A stretch of 64,000 nucleotides of DNA from Paludibacteraceae bacterium (GCA_024405895.1 JAKSNW010000007.1:1-64000); one strand, 5' to 3'; shown: positions 1-9,510, counted from the stretch's first letter. Numbers and translations: made by a program. Notes: a model not told the origin generated them from the letters alone.

Positions 1-131
1 GACCTTATCACAACGAATTGCAGTTAGAATAACCCCTCAGCCTCGCTCACACAGCAGGGCTGTTTTCGTTTGAATGGGGAAGAGAGACTAAAACCATAGT
101 TGGAGAAGCACAGTTTTCGGGAGAAAAACGT

Positions 132-139
132 TATCTTTG
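132..139 (+). promoter_or_regulatory. Bacteroidota -7 promoter box
   Basis: TATCTTTG matches the TAnnTTTG -7 consensus of Bacteroidota housekeeping promoters and lies 27 bases before the chosen ATG of the TonB receptor. I see no good TTTG element 19-21 bases upstream. No recognisable B12 riboswitch is visible in bases 1-130, although a truncated one cannot be excluded at the window edge. Confidence 0.55.
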
Positions 140-166
140 CGTCGTTTTTACAACGAAGCAAGCAGC

Positions 167-2209
167 ATGCACAAACTCCTGAAAATAATCGTTCTACTGT
201 CATTGGCAATCGTAGGATTCGCACCAATCAAGGGACAAAACCCGGTGGTGAAGAAAGACACGTTGGCAATGGATAGCGTTGATGTCTATATGATCAAAGA
301 CGTGACGGTGACTTCGGCAGCCGCAATCACGAAACGGGAGGTGTTTCCTGTTCAGATGCTTACAGGAGATGCACTTAAAGGATTCTCCGCCTACAGCGTG
401 GCAGATGCCCTTCGCTATTTCTCTGGTATTCAGATTAAAGACTATGGCGGAACAGGCGGTTTGAAAACAGTGAACATCAGAAGCATGGGCACCAACCACG
501 TGGGAATCTGCTACGACGGCATTGAGTTGGGCAACGCCCAAAACGGCACGATAGACCTCGGCAAATTCTCACTTGACAACATGGAGTCTGTTGCCCTCTA
601 CAATGGCCAGAAAAGCGACCTCCTACAGTCGGCAAAAGACTACGGCAGTGCGGGCAATGTCTATCTCCAGTCGCGTACGCCGCGCTTTGCCTTCGGCTCC
701 AACAACCGACTCTCCATCACGATGAAAGGGGGATCGTTCTGGACTTTCAACCCTTCCGTACTTTGGGAACACAAAATCAACGAGAAACTATCCTTCTCCG
801 CTTCGGCAGAATATCTCTACACATCAGGCAAATATAAGTTTACCTATACCAACCCATACGGCTACGACACAACAGCCGTACGTCAGAATGGCGATGTGCA
901 ATCCGTTCGTGCTGAGATGGGACTGTTCGGCAAAATCAACAACGGCAATTGGCGCATCAAGGCATACTTCTACGCTTCGGAACGCGGTTATCCGGGAGCT
1001 GTCGTTCGCGGCAAATTCGTACACCAAGACCGTCAGTGGGACGACAATTTCTTCCTTCAAGGTCAGTGGCAGAAGACCATGAAGTTCTACACGCTCATTC
1101 TCAAAGGAAAGTATGCTTACGACTATCTCCACTACCTCTCCGACCCGAATCTCGACGTCAGCACCATGTACGTGGAGAACCGATACAAACAGCAAGAGGC
1201 ATATTTCTCTTGTATCAACCATTTCAACATCAAACCGTTTTGGGAGGCGGCTGCCAGTGTAGATGTTCAGTACAACAGTCTTGATGCCGATCTCCTTGAC
1301 TTTGTCTATCCAGTGCGCGTCTCTGTTTACGGAGCAGCCAGTACGGCACTGAAGTTTGCTCATGTAAGAACGCAAGTAGGTGTGATGGGACACTATGTTC
1401 ACGACCATCTGCGAGCCTCCGACTCTCTCGTTTCCGATCGTTGGGTTTGTCGCCCATCGTTCTTCCTCTCCTACCGTCCATGGCTTCGCGAAGATCTCAC
1501 ACTGAGAGCCTTTGCCAAGGGATCGGTGAGAATGCCAACGTTCAACGACCTCTATTACACCTCACTGAGCATAGCAAGCAGCAAACTGAAACCGGAATCA
1601 ACTACACAGTATGACCTCGGCATCCACTTCAACAAACCGATGAAGGGATGGTGTGAGTTGGTCAGCATCCAGGTGGACGGCTACTTCAATCAGGTAAGAA
1701 ACAAGATTATCGCCATTCCAACCTCCAACTTCTTCCGTTGGTCGATGGTCAACCTCGGCTATGTGGAGATTCTCGGTGTTGATGTGGCAGGACAAGTGAA
1801 TTTTGCTTGGGGCAAAGCATTCACGGCTCAACTGCGAGCCACCTACACCTATCAGTCGGCTCGCGACCTCACCGACCCCAACGACCCTTTCTACGGCGGA
1901 CAGATTCCTTACATTCCATGGCACAGCACATCTGCAACTGTCAACCTCGGCTATAAATCGTGGCAACTGCATTATAGTTTCATCTACACAGGTCATCGCT
2001 ATGACTCACAGGCAAATAGAGTAGAAGATTATGTTTTGCCATGGTACACCCACGACCTCTCGCTTTCCAAACAGTTTGTCTGGACTAAGACAGCCCTCAA
2101 CCTCACACTCGACATCAACAATCTCTTCAACCAACAGTACGAAGTGGTGAGAAACTACCCAATGCCAGGCACAAATTTCAAACTTACTGCCCAAGTAACA
2201 TTTCAATAG
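167..2209 (+). CDS. TonB-dependent outer-membrane receptor, BtuB-like
   Basis: A 680-residue TonB-dependent receptor that would import a scarce ligand across the outer membrane using TonB energy. The ATG at 167 is preferred over a TTG at 137, because a signal peptide ([17 protein letters not shown], ending near GQ) starts there and the -7 box overlaps the TTG. A plug domain covers about residues 50-145, with [25 protein letters not shown] and [12 protein letters not shown]; the rest is a beta-barrel ending in an aromatic residue (TAQVTFQ). The plug wording resembles Bacteroides cobalamin (BtuB) receptors as I remember them; the ligand is therefore an inference. It stands alone before the nfo promoter. 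B12 would serve the methylmalonyl-CoA mutase encoded at 35-39 kb. Confidence 0.85.
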   Translation: MHKLLKIIVLLSLAIVGFAPIKGQNPVVKKDTLAMDSVDVYMIKDVTVTSAAAITKREVFPVQMLTGDALKGFSAYSVADALRYFSGIQIKDYGGTGGLKTVNIRSMGTNHVGICYDGIELGNAQNGTIDLGKFSLDNMESVALYNGQKSDLLQSAKDYGSAGNVYLQSRTPRFAFGSNNRLSITMKGGSFWTFNPSVLWEHKINEKLSFSASAEYLYTSGKYKFTYTNPYGYDTTAVRQNGDVQSVRAEMGLFGKINNGNWRIKAYFYASERGYPGAVVRGKFVHQDRQWDDNFFLQGQWQKTMKFYTLILKGKYAYDYLHYLSDPNLDVSTMYVENRYKQQEAYFSCINHFNIKPFWEAAASVDVQYNSLDADLLDFVYPVRVSVYGAASTALKFAHVRTQVGVMGHYVHDHLRASDSLVSDRWVCRPSFFLSYRPWLREDLTLRAFAKGSVRMPTFNDLYYTSLSIASSKLKPESTTQYDLGIHFNKPMKGWCELVSIQVDGYFNQVRNKIIAIPTSNFFRWSMVNLGYVEILGVDVAGQVNFAWGKAFTAQLRATYTYQSARDLTDPNDPFYGGQIPYIPWHSTSATVNLGYKSWQLHYSFIYTGHRYDSQANRVEDYVLPWYTHDLSLSKQFVWTKTALNLTLDINNLFNQQYEVVRNYPMPGTNFKLTAQVTFQ

Positions 2210-2217
2210 CCGAATCT

Positions 2218-2249
2218 GTTGGGAAAACCAAAGAAAAAATGTATCTTTG
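2218..2249 (+). promoter_or_regulatory. Promoter of the nfo-folA operon
   Basis: GTTG at 2218-2221 (near TTTG), a 20-base gap, then TATCTTTG at 2242-2249. The spacing and -7 box fit the Bacteroidota consensus. It sits between the TonB receptor stop and the nfo ATG at 2290 and has no competing promoter before folA. Confidence 0.65.
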
Positions 2250-2289
2250 TGCCCTATTGTTCCCCAATAGCAGGAACAAGGAAAGCACA

Positions 2290-3135
2290 ATGGAAAAGTT
2301 TATCGGCGCACACGTAAGTAGCTCAGGCGGAGTGGAGAACGCTCCTAAAAATGCACATGCCATCGGAGCAACGGCTTTTGCTTTGTTTACAAAAAACCAA
2401 AAGCAATGGTTTGCCTCTCCGTTGACGGAATCGTCTATCGAGGCTTTCAAGGCCAACTGTAAGGAGTTGGGCTTTACTGCCGCACAGATTCTGCCACACG
2501 ACAGCTATCTCATCAACCTCGGTGCTCCCGAAGAAGATAAACTCGAGAAGTCAAGAAACTCGTTCATCGACGAGTTGAACCGTTGCGCCCAACTGGGACT
2601 CGACCGTCTGAACTTCCACCCAGGCGCTCACTTGAAACTGATGTCGGAAGACGACTGTCTGCAACGTGTGGCTGAATCCATCAATCTCGCACTCCAGAAA
2701 ACCCAAGGTGTCACTGCCGTCATAGAGAATACTGCCGGTCAGGGCTCCAACATAGGCTATCGTTTTGAACATCTTGCCCGCATCATCGAACTGGTAGATG
2801 ACAAGAATCGTGTCGGTGTCTGCATTGATACGTGTCACGCTTTTGCCGGAGGCTATGACTTTGCCACAGCAGAAGGCTTCAATAGTCTTTGGGCAGATTT
2901 CGACAGCATCATCGGTTTCCAATACCTCAAAGGCATGCACCTCAACGACTCCAAGAATCCACTGTCGAAACGTGTGGACCGTCACGAATCGTTAGGACTG
3001 GGCACCATCGGTATGGAGCCATTCGTCCGTATCATGAAAGACGCACGTTTCAACAACATTCCGCTCATCTTGGAAACACCTGATGAAACCAAATGGGCCG
3101 AAGAGATTGCTTTCTTAAAATCACAAATCTGTTGA
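2290..3135 (+). CDS. nfo: Endonuclease IV (AP endonuclease)
   Basis: A 281-residue zinc enzyme of the xylose-isomerase-like TIM-barrel fold that cuts DNA 5' of abasic sites in base-excision repair. Family landmarks are present in order: [13 protein letters not shown] at the start, [53 protein letters not shown] and LETPDE near the end, which supply the His/Glu/Asp metal ligands. The ATG at 2290 gives the normal family start; an upstream in-frame TTG or ATG would add non-conserved residues and overlap the promoter. First gene of a tightly packed nine-gene run; its stop lies two bases before the next ATG. Confidence 0.95.
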   Translation: MEKFIGAHVSSSGGVENAPKNAHAIGATAFALFTKNQKQWFASPLTESSIEAFKANCKELGFTAAQILPHDSYLINLGAPEEDKLEKSRNSFIDELNRCAQLGLDRLNFHPGAHLKLMSEDDCLQRVAESINLALQKTQGVTAVIENTAGQGSNIGYRFEHLARIIELVDDKNRVGVCIDTCHAFAGGYDFATAEGFNSLWADFDSIIGFQYLKGMHLNDSKNPLSKRVDRHESLGLGTIGMEPFVRIMKDARFNNIPLILETPDETKWAEEIAFLKSQIC

Positions 3136-3137
3136 CA

Positions 3138-3707
3138 ATGAAATTCCCACGTATCTTTAAGTTCCGTCAGGTTTACAACGTATTGTACCGTTTTTGGGGC
3201 AATCCGAAAGTTGCATGGCAACAGGTGGCAGAGACACGCGACGAAGAAGACGACTCCTTGAATTCCGTGCTCTATACCATGATGTTTGTGTGTGGCGTGG
3301 TGGCCATGCTGAGCAAACTCGTTGAACAACAGAATATCGTCAATGCCATCCTTTGGGGATTGGTAGAGTTTGGCATATTGTTAGTGTCTTATAACATCTG
3401 TCTATATGTCTGCAGAAAGGAACGTACCTATCAGAATCAAAACATCTCCAATGCACTGTGCAATAAAATAGTGCTCTATCCGTTTACAATAGTGATGGGT
3501 GTGAACATGGCTCACAACTTGCTCCCTGGCGGTTTCTTCATCTACTTCCTCTTGGGCTACGTGCTTTATGAGGTATGGATTGCTTCGGAGAGTCTGTTTG
3601 AACCGCATGAATCCCGCGATTGGTTTCTTGGTATCAATGCCGGTGCCATCATCGTGGTTCCTCTCTTTATGGAGATGATAATGAAAAAAATGCTTGTAAA
3701 TATTTAA
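3138..3707 (+). CDS. YIP1-like integral membrane protein
   Basis: A 189-residue polytopic membrane protein. A basic, cytosolic N-terminus (KFPRIFKFRQVYNVLYRFWGNP) is followed by four or five hydrophobic segments, for example YTMMFVCGVVAML, ILWGLVEFGILLVSY, IVLYPFTIVMGVNM and FFIYFLLGYVLY. The opening stretch and helix pattern resemble YIP1-family proteins common in Bacteroidota; the role is unknown. The ATG at 3138 is two bases after the nfo stop, and the next ATG follows 13 bases after its own stop, so it is almost certainly co-transcribed. Confidence 0.6.
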   Translation: MKFPRIFKFRQVYNVLYRFWGNPKVAWQQVAETRDEEDDSLNSVLYTMMFVCGVVAMLSKLVEQQNIVNAILWGLVEFGILLVSYNICLYVCRKERTYQNQNISNALCNKIVLYPFTIVMGVNMAHNLLPGGFFIYFLLGYVLYEVWIASESLFEPHESRDWFLGINAGAIIVVPLFMEMIMKKMLVNI

Positions 3708-3720
3708 GCAACAAAATAAT

Positions 3721-4230
3721 ATGAAAATGAAACAATATATTCTCGCTGCGTTGCTGTGCTGCTTGATGGTGGCAATGGCTGGTTGCGATAGTCAGTTTAA
3801 CCATTGGCGCGACCTCAACGAAGTCTGGATTGAGGCGCATGCTGCTGAATTGGGCAAAGATACCAATGTCGTTGATTATGGTATTACCCACACGGGTCTT
3901 CAGTATGAAGTGTATCACCGTGGATACGGCAAATTGCCAAAATCAACCTCACAGATTAAAGTGAACTATAAACTCTGGCTCTACGACGGCACTTTGGTTC
4001 AGGCCAGCGAAGATGCTGTTTTAACATTGAGCAACTGTGTGCCAGCATGGAAGGAGTTCCTTCCACAAATGCCTGCCGGCTCTCATTTCAAACTCTATGC
4101 ACCTGCTGATATTTGCTACGGTGCCGACGGCAGCAAGTCGATAGAGGAGTTCCGTGTTCCACCATATTCAGCGTTGGAGTTTGAAATCGAACTCGTTGAC
4201 GTATGGCAACAACTTCCTGATAACGAATAA
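3721..4230 (+). CDS. FKBP-type peptidyl-prolyl isomerase lipoprotein
   Basis: A 169-residue lipoprotein. The signal peptide ends in a lipobox (MVAMAGC, acylated Cys near residue 21). From about residue 70 an FKBP fold can be followed: IKVNYKLWLYDGTLVQAS, a mid-domain FLPQMPAGSHFKLYAPADICYG, and FRVPPYSALEFEIELVDV. FKBP proteins accelerate cis-trans proline isomerisation and assist folding of exported proteins. It lies between a membrane protein and an outer-membrane barrel, which fits an envelope-folding role. Some active-site aromatic positions look altered, so activity is not certain. Confidence 0.85.
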   Translation: MKMKQYILAALLCCLMVAMAGCDSQFNHWRDLNEVWIEAHAAELGKDTNVVDYGITHTGLQYEVYHRGYGKLPKSTSQIKVNYKLWLYDGTLVQASEDAVLTLSNCVPAWKEFLPQMPAGSHFKLYAPADICYGADGSKSIEEFRVPPYSALEFEIELVDVWQQLPDNE

Positions 4231-4242
4231 AATTACCACACG

Positions 4243-4938
4243 ATGAAAAGAATCTCCACAATCATACTCCTGTTGACAATCGTGTTGAGTGTGTCAGCTC
4301 AACGTCTTGGTATCATGGGTGGTTTCCAGATGACCAATGCCTATGTGCTTGCAGGTAAATGCGACTTTAATGCAAAACCGGGTCCTGGTTTCAACTTCGG
4401 TGCAATCTATGAGATGAACTTGTCGCATCGTCTTGGCTTTGACGTAGCTGTGCTTTATAACATGCGCCATACATCCTATGACATTGACTATGAGTTCCAC
4501 TCTGATACCACCGTTCATCTCTCCAGCACTCACTTCTTTCTTGATCTTCCAGTGCATCTTGATGTGAACTTCCCAATCAAGAACTCTACAACCATGACCT
4601 TCTTCTTTGGTCCTTCATTCAACGTGGCTCTTCACGGTCAAGATATTGCATGGGAAAATACCGATCAGAAAAAACCTGTAGGCTATGACACCGAAAACCT
4701 TTACGGCAAAGACAAAGGCACAGAGAACCGCTACAGCCGTTTCCAAGTGTCTGGCGAATTAGGCTTTGCAGTCAAATATAAAGCCTTTGAGTGGCGTGCA
4801 AGCTATAACACAAGCATTAACAACATGACAAACAAAAGCTACCTCTGGTATGTCGGTCTCCGTCAAGGACAGTACAAATACCTTCGCGATGGTAACTTCA
4901 AAGTGTCATTCGCCTATATGTTCGACCTCAGAAAATAA
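4243..4938 (+). CDS. Outer-membrane beta-barrel protein, PorT-type
   Basis: A 231-residue protein with a Sec signal peptide (ISTIILLLTIVLSVSAQ) followed by an alternating hydrophobic pattern and aromatic strand ends (GFNFGAIYEMNLSHRLGFDVAV, FKVSFAYMFDLRK at the C-terminus). This fits the small 8- to 10-strand outer-membrane barrel group (OMP_b-brl_2) of Bacteroidota. No substrate or partner can be read from the sequence. It starts 12 bases after the FKBP gene. Confidence 0.7.
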   Translation: MKRISTIILLLTIVLSVSAQRLGIMGGFQMTNAYVLAGKCDFNAKPGPGFNFGAIYEMNLSHRLGFDVAVLYNMRHTSYDIDYEFHSDTTVHLSSTHFFLDLPVHLDVNFPIKNSTTMTFFFGPSFNVALHGQDIAWENTDQKKPVGYDTENLYGKDKGTENRYSRFQVSGELGFAVKYKAFEWRASYNTSINNMTNKSYLWYVGLRQGQYKYLRDGNFKVSFAYMFDLRK

Positions 4939-4943
4939 TCTCG

Positions 4944-5078
4944 ATGGCAGATAATTATCTCGAAAAACATCGGGAAGACTATGAGAAGCGCAAACAAGAA
5001 TGGTTGCGTAAAAAGAAACATCTCTCTAAGAAACAAACCGTTGCTCCTCCAGCAAAACCTAATGATGAGGCTTTGTAA
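4944..5078 (+). CDS. Small basic protein, 44 residues
   Basis: A 44-codon frame, ATG at 4944 and TAA at 5076-5078, five bases after the barrel gene stop. The product is highly charged: it opens MADNYLEKHREDYEKRK, continues with QEWLRKKKHLSKKQ and ends in a Pro-rich acidic tail (PPAKPNDEAL). The first 30 residues could form one amphipathic helix. The tight position inside the operon, codon use like its neighbours, and the absence of an alternative frame support a real gene. Similar tiny proteins beginning with a DNYLEKH-like sequence occur in Bacteroidota as I recall, but I know no function. Confidence 0.7.
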   Translation: MADNYLEKHREDYEKRKQEWLRKKKHLSKKQTVAPPAKPNDEAL

Positions 5079-5117
5079 GTCTGGAAGCAACAAACCGACT
5101 CAAATTTTTACTTCATC

Positions 5118-6131
5118 ATGAATAAGAAACTCTTAATTCTGGCTATTGCTGCCGTTCTTTTTTGCGCATGTAAAAAAGAAAAACGCGAAGCCAAAATCGA
5201 CAATATCGCTCTCGACCTCAATATCGAACGTTTCGATCGCGATTTCTGGAACTTGCGCGAAGATACCCTTCATCTTGCAACTCAACTGGATGCCCTCAAT
5301 GAGAAATATCCTTTCTGGACAGAAGACTATCTCTGCCGTGTGCTTCAGTTGGGACGTACTTACAACGATTCCTCTGTGCTTTTCATCTTGCCTAAATTCC
5401 TCAACGATACCAACGTAAGCGCATTGTATGTGGATGCCATGAAGCATTATGAGGATGTTACTGATATTGAGAAACCGCTTGGCGAAGCATTCAAACGTGC
5501 GAAATATTTCTTCCCTGACATTGAAACACCTGCTGTCTATATGCATATCTCTGGTTTGAACCAAAGCATCTGTGTCGGTCAGGGTTATTTGAGTATTAGC
5601 ATTGACAACTATCTTGGTGCTGATTATCCTATCTATCAAGGTCACATCTATGACTATCTCTTGCCTAACATGCGTCGCGAGATGATTGTTCCTGATGTAC
5701 TTCGTGCGTGGATGGAGAGCGAGTTCCCATTCTATCCTCAGGAAGGCGAGTTGCTTGAAGACCTTATCTACGAAGGCAAGTTAGTTTATCTTACTTCCGT
5801 ACTTGCTCCTGAATTGCCAGATACAATCCTGATGGGTTACAGCGCAGAGCAACTTTTCTGGTGCGAACAGAGCGAGCCTGCCATGTGGGACAAGATTCGT
5901 GAAGAGGGTCACTTGTTCTCTCATGAGAGTGTTTGGCGTGCAAAATATCTTCACAATGCGCCATTTACTTCACCGTTCACTCAGAACTCTCCTGGCCGTG
6001 GTGGCGTTTATCTCGGCTGGAAGATTGTGGAGTGCTACATGAACCGCAACAAAGACATCACTCCGCTTCAACTGATGGAGAACACCAACTACCGTCAGAT
6101 TCTCGAGCAGTCGGAATACAATCCAAAATAA
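5118..6131 (+). CDS. gldB: GldB-like lipoprotein
   Basis: A 337-residue predicted lipoprotein. The signal peptide ends ILAIAAVLFCACKK, with the acylated Cys near residue 19. The body starts with LNIERFDRDFW, a hallmark of the GldB family, and holds SICVGQGYLSISIDNYLGADYP and NSPGRGGVYLGWKIVECYM, which have the look of an inactive peptidase-like fold. GldB is needed for gliding in Flavobacterium, but homologues are widespread in non-gliding Bacteroidales. It starts 39 bases after the 44-residue protein and precedes fur by 11 bases. Confidence 0.8.
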   Translation: MNKKLLILAIAAVLFCACKKEKREAKIDNIALDLNIERFDRDFWNLREDTLHLATQLDALNEKYPFWTEDYLCRVLQLGRTYNDSSVLFILPKFLNDTNVSALYVDAMKHYEDVTDIEKPLGEAFKRAKYFFPDIETPAVYMHISGLNQSICVGQGYLSISIDNYLGADYPIYQGHIYDYLLPNMRREMIVPDVLRAWMESEFPFYPQEGELLEDLIYEGKLVYLTSVLAPELPDTILMGYSAEQLFWCEQSEPAMWDKIREEGHLFSHESVWRAKYLHNAPFTSPFTQNSPGRGGVYLGWKIVECYMNRNKDITPLQLMENTNYRQILEQSEYNPK

Positions 6132-6142
6132 ACTTGTTTGGC

Positions 6143-6640
6143 ATGCCAATTGCAAAGAGTGACAGCGAACTCCAGCATGCTCTCAGCACACTGAACGCAT
6201 ACATCGACTCGCACAACCTGCGACATACTGCAGAACGCGAGGAGATTGTTGCATTTCTCCACACACATCCCGGTCATTTCGATGCCGACGAGTTGTTTGC
6301 CATGATGAAAGACGAGGGGCTGAGCATCAGCCGCATGTCGGTTTACAATACGTTGGAACTGTTGGTAAAGTGTCAGCTTGCTGTTCGTCATCATTTTGGT
6401 GGCGGTGCTGCCAAATATGAGAAACAATCCCCTTCGGGACAGCATTTCCATCGCATCTGTACACAGTGTGGAGCTGTTAAGGAGTTCACCGACAAGAAAC
6501 TGCTTCGTGCCTTGATGAAGAAAGAGTTTACAGCATTTACACCAAGTGCTTTCTCATTCTACGTTTATGGCACATGTAAGAATTGCATGAAGAAACAACA
6601 GAACAATCAACCCACAAAAACAAATAAAGACAAATCGTAA
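6143..6640 (+). CDS. fur: Fur-family metalloregulator
   Basis: A 165-residue Fur/PerR/Zur-type repressor. The N-terminal winged helix includes LRHTAEREEIVAFLHTHPGHFDADELF and the recognition helix SRMSVYNTLELLV. The dimerisation half carries HFHRICTQCGAV and a second pair, CKNC, which would bind structural zinc. The chosen start, ATG at 6143, is the first that avoids reading deep into gldB, which a longer frame would do. Which metal or peroxide it senses cannot be told from the sequence. No Fur box was recognised nearby. The gene sits in an envelope/repair operon and may not regulate its own neighbours. Confidence 0.9.
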   Translation: MPIAKSDSELQHALSTLNAYIDSHNLRHTAEREEIVAFLHTHPGHFDADELFAMMKDEGLSISRMSVYNTLELLVKCQLAVRHHFGGGAAKYEKQSPSGQHFHRICTQCGAVKEFTDKKLLRALMKKEFTAFTPSAFSFYVYGTCKNCMKKQQNNQPTKTNKDKS

Positions 6641-6645
6641 ACATC

Positions 6646-7329
6646 ATGCTGTATCTTATTCTAACGATTGTAATTGCAGTGGTCAGCTATCTCGTTCAGC
6701 ATTCACTGCAAAAGAAATTCGAAAAATATTCACGCATGCCGCTCAACAACGGCATGACCGGAGCACAAGTAGCGCAAAAAATGCTTCAGGACCACGGCAT
6801 CTACGACGTGACAGTGAAGTGTGTGAATGGTTCTCTCACCGATCATTACAACCCAATTGACAAAACATTGAATCTCAGTGAGACTGTCTATGGCGTCAAT
6901 AGCGTTGCGGCTGCCGCAGTCGCAGCACACGAATGTGGACATGCTGTTCAACATGCCACCAGTTATGCTTGGTTGACACTGAGAAGCAAGATGGTGCCTA
7001 TCACCAACTTCGCTTCACGTTCCATGAGCATCTTGTTTCTTGTAGGTATTCTTTGTTCTGCCTTTTTCAATAGTTTGATTTTTATTGAGATAGCTGTAGG
7101 CCTCTATGCCATCACCACTTTGTTCACTTTCGTAACGCTCCCAGTGGAAATCAACGCCAGCCAACGTGCCTTGTCTTGGCTCGACGAGTCTGGCATCACC
7201 AATGTCTACAATCACGAATACGCAGCCGATGCCTTGCGTTCTGCCGCATACACCTACGTGGTCAGCGCATTGGCCTCTTTGGCTACACTTCTCTATTATA
7301 TCTATATCTTCTTAGGAAGACGAGACTAA
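6646..7329 (+). CDS. Membrane zinc metallopeptidase, YugP-like
   Basis: A 227-residue membrane-anchored peptidase of the neutral zinc metallopeptidase family (Zn_peptidase_2). An N-terminal transmembrane segment (LYLILTIVIAVVSYLVQ) leads to a cytosolic or lumenal stretch with the catalytic motif AAHECGHAVQH (HExxH, about residue 97). Two further hydrophobic segments and a distal EYAADALR follow, whose Glu could be the third zinc ligand. It starts five bases after fur. Substrates are unknown. Confidence 0.85.
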   Translation: MLYLILTIVIAVVSYLVQHSLQKKFEKYSRMPLNNGMTGAQVAQKMLQDHGIYDVTVKCVNGSLTDHYNPIDKTLNLSETVYGVNSVAAAAVAAHECGHAVQHATSYAWLTLRSKMVPITNFASRSMSILFLVGILCSAFFNSLIFIEIAVGLYAITTLFTFVTLPVEINASQRALSWLDESGITNVYNHEYAADALRSAAYTYVVSALASLATLLYYIYIFLGRRD

Positions 7330-7347
7330 TTCAAACGCTTAATAATC

Positions 7348-7827
7348 ATGCTTTCAATCATCGTTGCAATAGCCAATCAGAATGTTATCGGTGGCAACAA
7401 CACGTTGCTTTGGCATATCTCTGCCGATCTCAAACGTTTCAAAGCACTCACTACAGGTCATGCTGTGGTAATGGGCAGAAAAACCTACGAGTCATTGCCT
7501 TTCAAACCATTGAAAGGTCGCACGAATATCGTAATCTCCCGTGATGCTACCTTTGACGGAACCGTTGCCGCGAAGAATATCAATGAGGCTTTGGAAGAAG
7601 CCAGAAAGACCGGCGACAACGAGGTATTCGTGATTGGAGGTGCTGAGATTTACAAACAGATTCTTCCTTATGCCGATAAACTGTACATCACGAAAGTAAT
7701 GCACGACTTTGATGGTGATGTATTCTTCCCTGAGATTGGTGACGAATGGAAAGTAGAGGAGGAGAGCGAGGTATTCCACGACGAACAGTCGGGATTGGAC
7801 TATCAGTTCATCAACTACGTGAAGTAA
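7348..7827 (+). CDS. folA: Dihydrofolate reductase
   Basis: A 159-residue enzyme reducing dihydrofolate to tetrahydrofolate with NADPH. Visible landmarks: SIIVAIANQNVIGGNNTLLWHISADL (substrate loop with the conserved Trp and the catalytic acidic residue), the cofactor motif GRKTYESLP, ISRD, and the late FVIGGAEIYKQIL. Length is typical for bacterial DHFR. It is the last gene of the nine-gene run and is followed directly by a strong terminator. thyA, its frequent partner, is not in the window. Confidence 0.95.
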   Translation: MLSIIVAIANQNVIGGNNTLLWHISADLKRFKALTTGHAVVMGRKTYESLPFKPLKGRTNIVISRDATFDGTVAAKNINEALEEARKTGDNEVFVIGGAEIYKQILPYADKLYITKVMHDFDGDVFFPEIGDEWKVEEESEVFHDEQSGLDYQFINYVK

Positions 7828-7847
7828 GTTATACATTATTATATATA

Positions 7848-7889
7848 AAGAAATCCTTGGGACAGATGTCTCAAGGATTTCTTTTTTTT
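7848..7889. terminator. Bidirectional terminator between folA and miaB
   Basis: A 16-bp stem (7848-7863 with 7868-7883, one G-U pair) closes a four-base loop and is followed by a T run to 7889. A short A-rich stretch on the other side lets it also serve convergent miaB. Confidence 0.85.
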
Positions 7890-7906
7890 CGGGATATTGT
7901 GATTTG

Positions 7907-9220
7907 CTATACCAATTCACCAATCAGTGTGGCAGCAGTAGCCGATGTGACCTTCACACGAACGAAATCACCGATCTTTTTGCCTGACTTAGGGAAGATA
8001 ACGACTTTGTTCTGTGAGGTGCGACCAAAGAAATCGTCATGTGAGCGTTTTGAATAGCCCTCAATCAACACTTCGAATTCCTTGCCTATATCTTTAAGAT
8101 TGGAAGCATTGGAAAGCTCCAGCTGCGTGTCAATCAGTTCGTTCAAACGACGAAGCTTCACTTCCTCAGGCACGTTGTCTTCCAAATGTTTCGATGCGTA
8201 TGTACCAGGACGTTCGCTGTATTTGAACGTGAAGGCAGAGTCGAAAGCACACTCTCTCATCAGCGACAATGTCTGCTGATGGTCTTCTTCTGTCTCGTTG
8301 TGGAAACCACAGAAGATATCTGTGGAGATGGCGGCCTCAGGAAGGATACGGCGGATGGCAGCGATACGGTCGAGATACCATTCGCGTGTATATTTTCTGT
8401 TCATTGCTTTCAAGACGGTGTTGCTGCCGCTTTGAACAGGCAAGTGAATCATCTTGCAGAGATTATCATGAGCCGCAATCACTTCCAATGTCTTGTCGCT
8501 CATATCCTTTGGATGAGAGGTTGTGAAACGGATGCGCATGTCTGGCACGGCTTCTGCAACCAAGGCAAGCAATTCTGGGAAACCACATTCCGTATCACCT
8601 TGAACGAAACGGTAGGAGTTGACGTTCTGACCCAAAAGGGTGACTTCTTTGTAGCCTTTCTGTTGGAGATCACGAACCTCGTTCAAGATGCTTTGCACAT
8701 CACGACTACGTTCTCTGCCGCGTGTGTAAGGCACGATGCAATAGGTGCAGAAATTGTTGCAACCGCGCATGATGGAAACGAAACCGGATATACTTTTGCC
8801 AATACGGGCAGGAATGACATCTTTATAAGTCTCTGTAGTTGAGAGATTCACATTGATTGCTTTCTCACCTTTCTCCACAGCGCCAACAAGATTCGGAAGG
8901 TCGAGATAGCTGTCTGGACCTGCTACAAAATCAACACCATGTTCGTTGATTAACTCATCCTGCATGCGTTCTGCCATACAGCCGATAACACCAACAGCCA
9001 TTGGGTGTTTTTTCTTCAGAGACGAGAGATACTGCAGACGGCCCAACACCTTCTGCTCAGCATTGTCGCGCACAGAACATGTGTTCAGCAACACAGCATC
9101 TGCTTCATTCAGATTCTCTGTCAACTCGTAACCATCGCTTGCCAGCACGGCGGCCACTACCTCGCTGTCTGCTACATTCATCTGACAGCCATAGGTTTCG
9201 ATATAAAGTTTCTTCGTCAT
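7907..9220 (-). CDS. miaB: tRNA-2-methylthio-N6-dimethylallyladenosine synthase
   Basis: A 437-residue radical-SAM methylthiotransferase that adds a methylthio group to i6A37 of tRNAs. The N-terminal domain holds TYGCQMNVADSEV, NTCSVRDNAEQK and IGCMAERM with the three Cys of the auxiliary Fe-S cluster. The radical-SAM core has GCNNFCTYCIVPYTRGRE (CxxxCxxC). The C-terminal TRAM region ends near VKVTSATAATLIGELV. The ATG at 9220 (MTKKLYIETYGC) is chosen over one eight codons upstream, because the upstream ATG overlaps the -7 box. Confidence 0.95.
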   Translation of the reverse strand: MTKKLYIETYGCQMNVADSEVVAAVLASDGYELTENLNEADAVLLNTCSVRDNAEQKVLGRLQYLSSLKKKHPMAVGVIGCMAERMQDELINEHGVDFVAGPDSYLDLPNLVGAVEKGEKAINVNLSTTETYKDVIPARIGKSISGFVSIMRGCNNFCTYCIVPYTRGRERSRDVQSILNEVRDLQQKGYKEVTLLGQNVNSYRFVQGDTECGFPELLALVAEAVPDMRIRFTTSHPKDMSDKTLEVIAAHDNLCKMIHLPVQSGSNTVLKAMNRKYTREWYLDRIAAIRRILPEAAISTDIFCGFHNETEEDHQQTLSLMRECAFDSAFTFKYSERPGTYASKHLEDNVPEEVKLRRLNELIDTQLELSNASNLKDIGKEFEVLIEGYSKRSHDDFFGRTSQNKVVIFPKSGKKIGDFVRVKVTSATAATLIGELV

Positions 9221-9241
9221 TGCATGCTTTGTTTTGAAGCA

Positions 9242-9249
9242 CAAAGGTA
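9242..9249 (-). promoter_or_regulatory. -7 promoter box for miaB
   Basis: The reverse strand reads TACCTTTG, a full TAnnTTTG match, 22 bases before the miaB ATG. A TTTG-like -33 element is not evident. Confidence 0.55.
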
Positions 9250-9354
9250 GTAAATCTGCCCGACACCGACACGTTAATTTGGGAAAAAGTGTTGATTCTG
9301 CAATTTATTCACCGTCAGGATGTCAATTTAGAGCAAAGAGGAAGTGTACGCTGT

Positions 9355-9510
9355 TCTAAAAATAGCATTGTTGTGCGTCTGATTTCATGCTGCAGGCGCA
9401 ATAATGGAGAATTCTGGGGTGCGGCTATGGTTGGCTTACTGATTGAAAGCAAACATACAAAATTCATCGTGTCAGCGTTTTTTCTGCTAATTTCTTTGCC
9501 CAATTGCCCT
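9355..9510 (+). repeat. Dispersed upstream repeat, copy R1
   Basis: About 155 bp that aligns, in the same orientation relative to the downstream lipoprotein gene, with the complements of the repeats at 50823-50922, 52301-52400 and 53888-53987. Shared landmarks are a start like TCTAAAAA(T/C)AGCATT, then (A/G)TTTCA, a G-rich centre around TCTGGGGTG versus TCGGGGGTG, GAAAGCAAAC, and CAGCGTTTTTT near 9474-9484. It is more diverged than the other copies. Here it lies about 1.4 kb before its lipoprotein gene, with the 42-bp array in between. Confidence 0.65.

Noticed and set aside
1-130. Cobalamin riboswitch before the BtuB-like receptor
   Set aside because: No B12 box or the usual conserved blocks are seen. 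The element might begin outside the window, but there is no support for it here.
24-227. 67-residue reverse frame at the window start
   Set aside because: It overlaps the promoter and start of the TonB receptor and has no signature.
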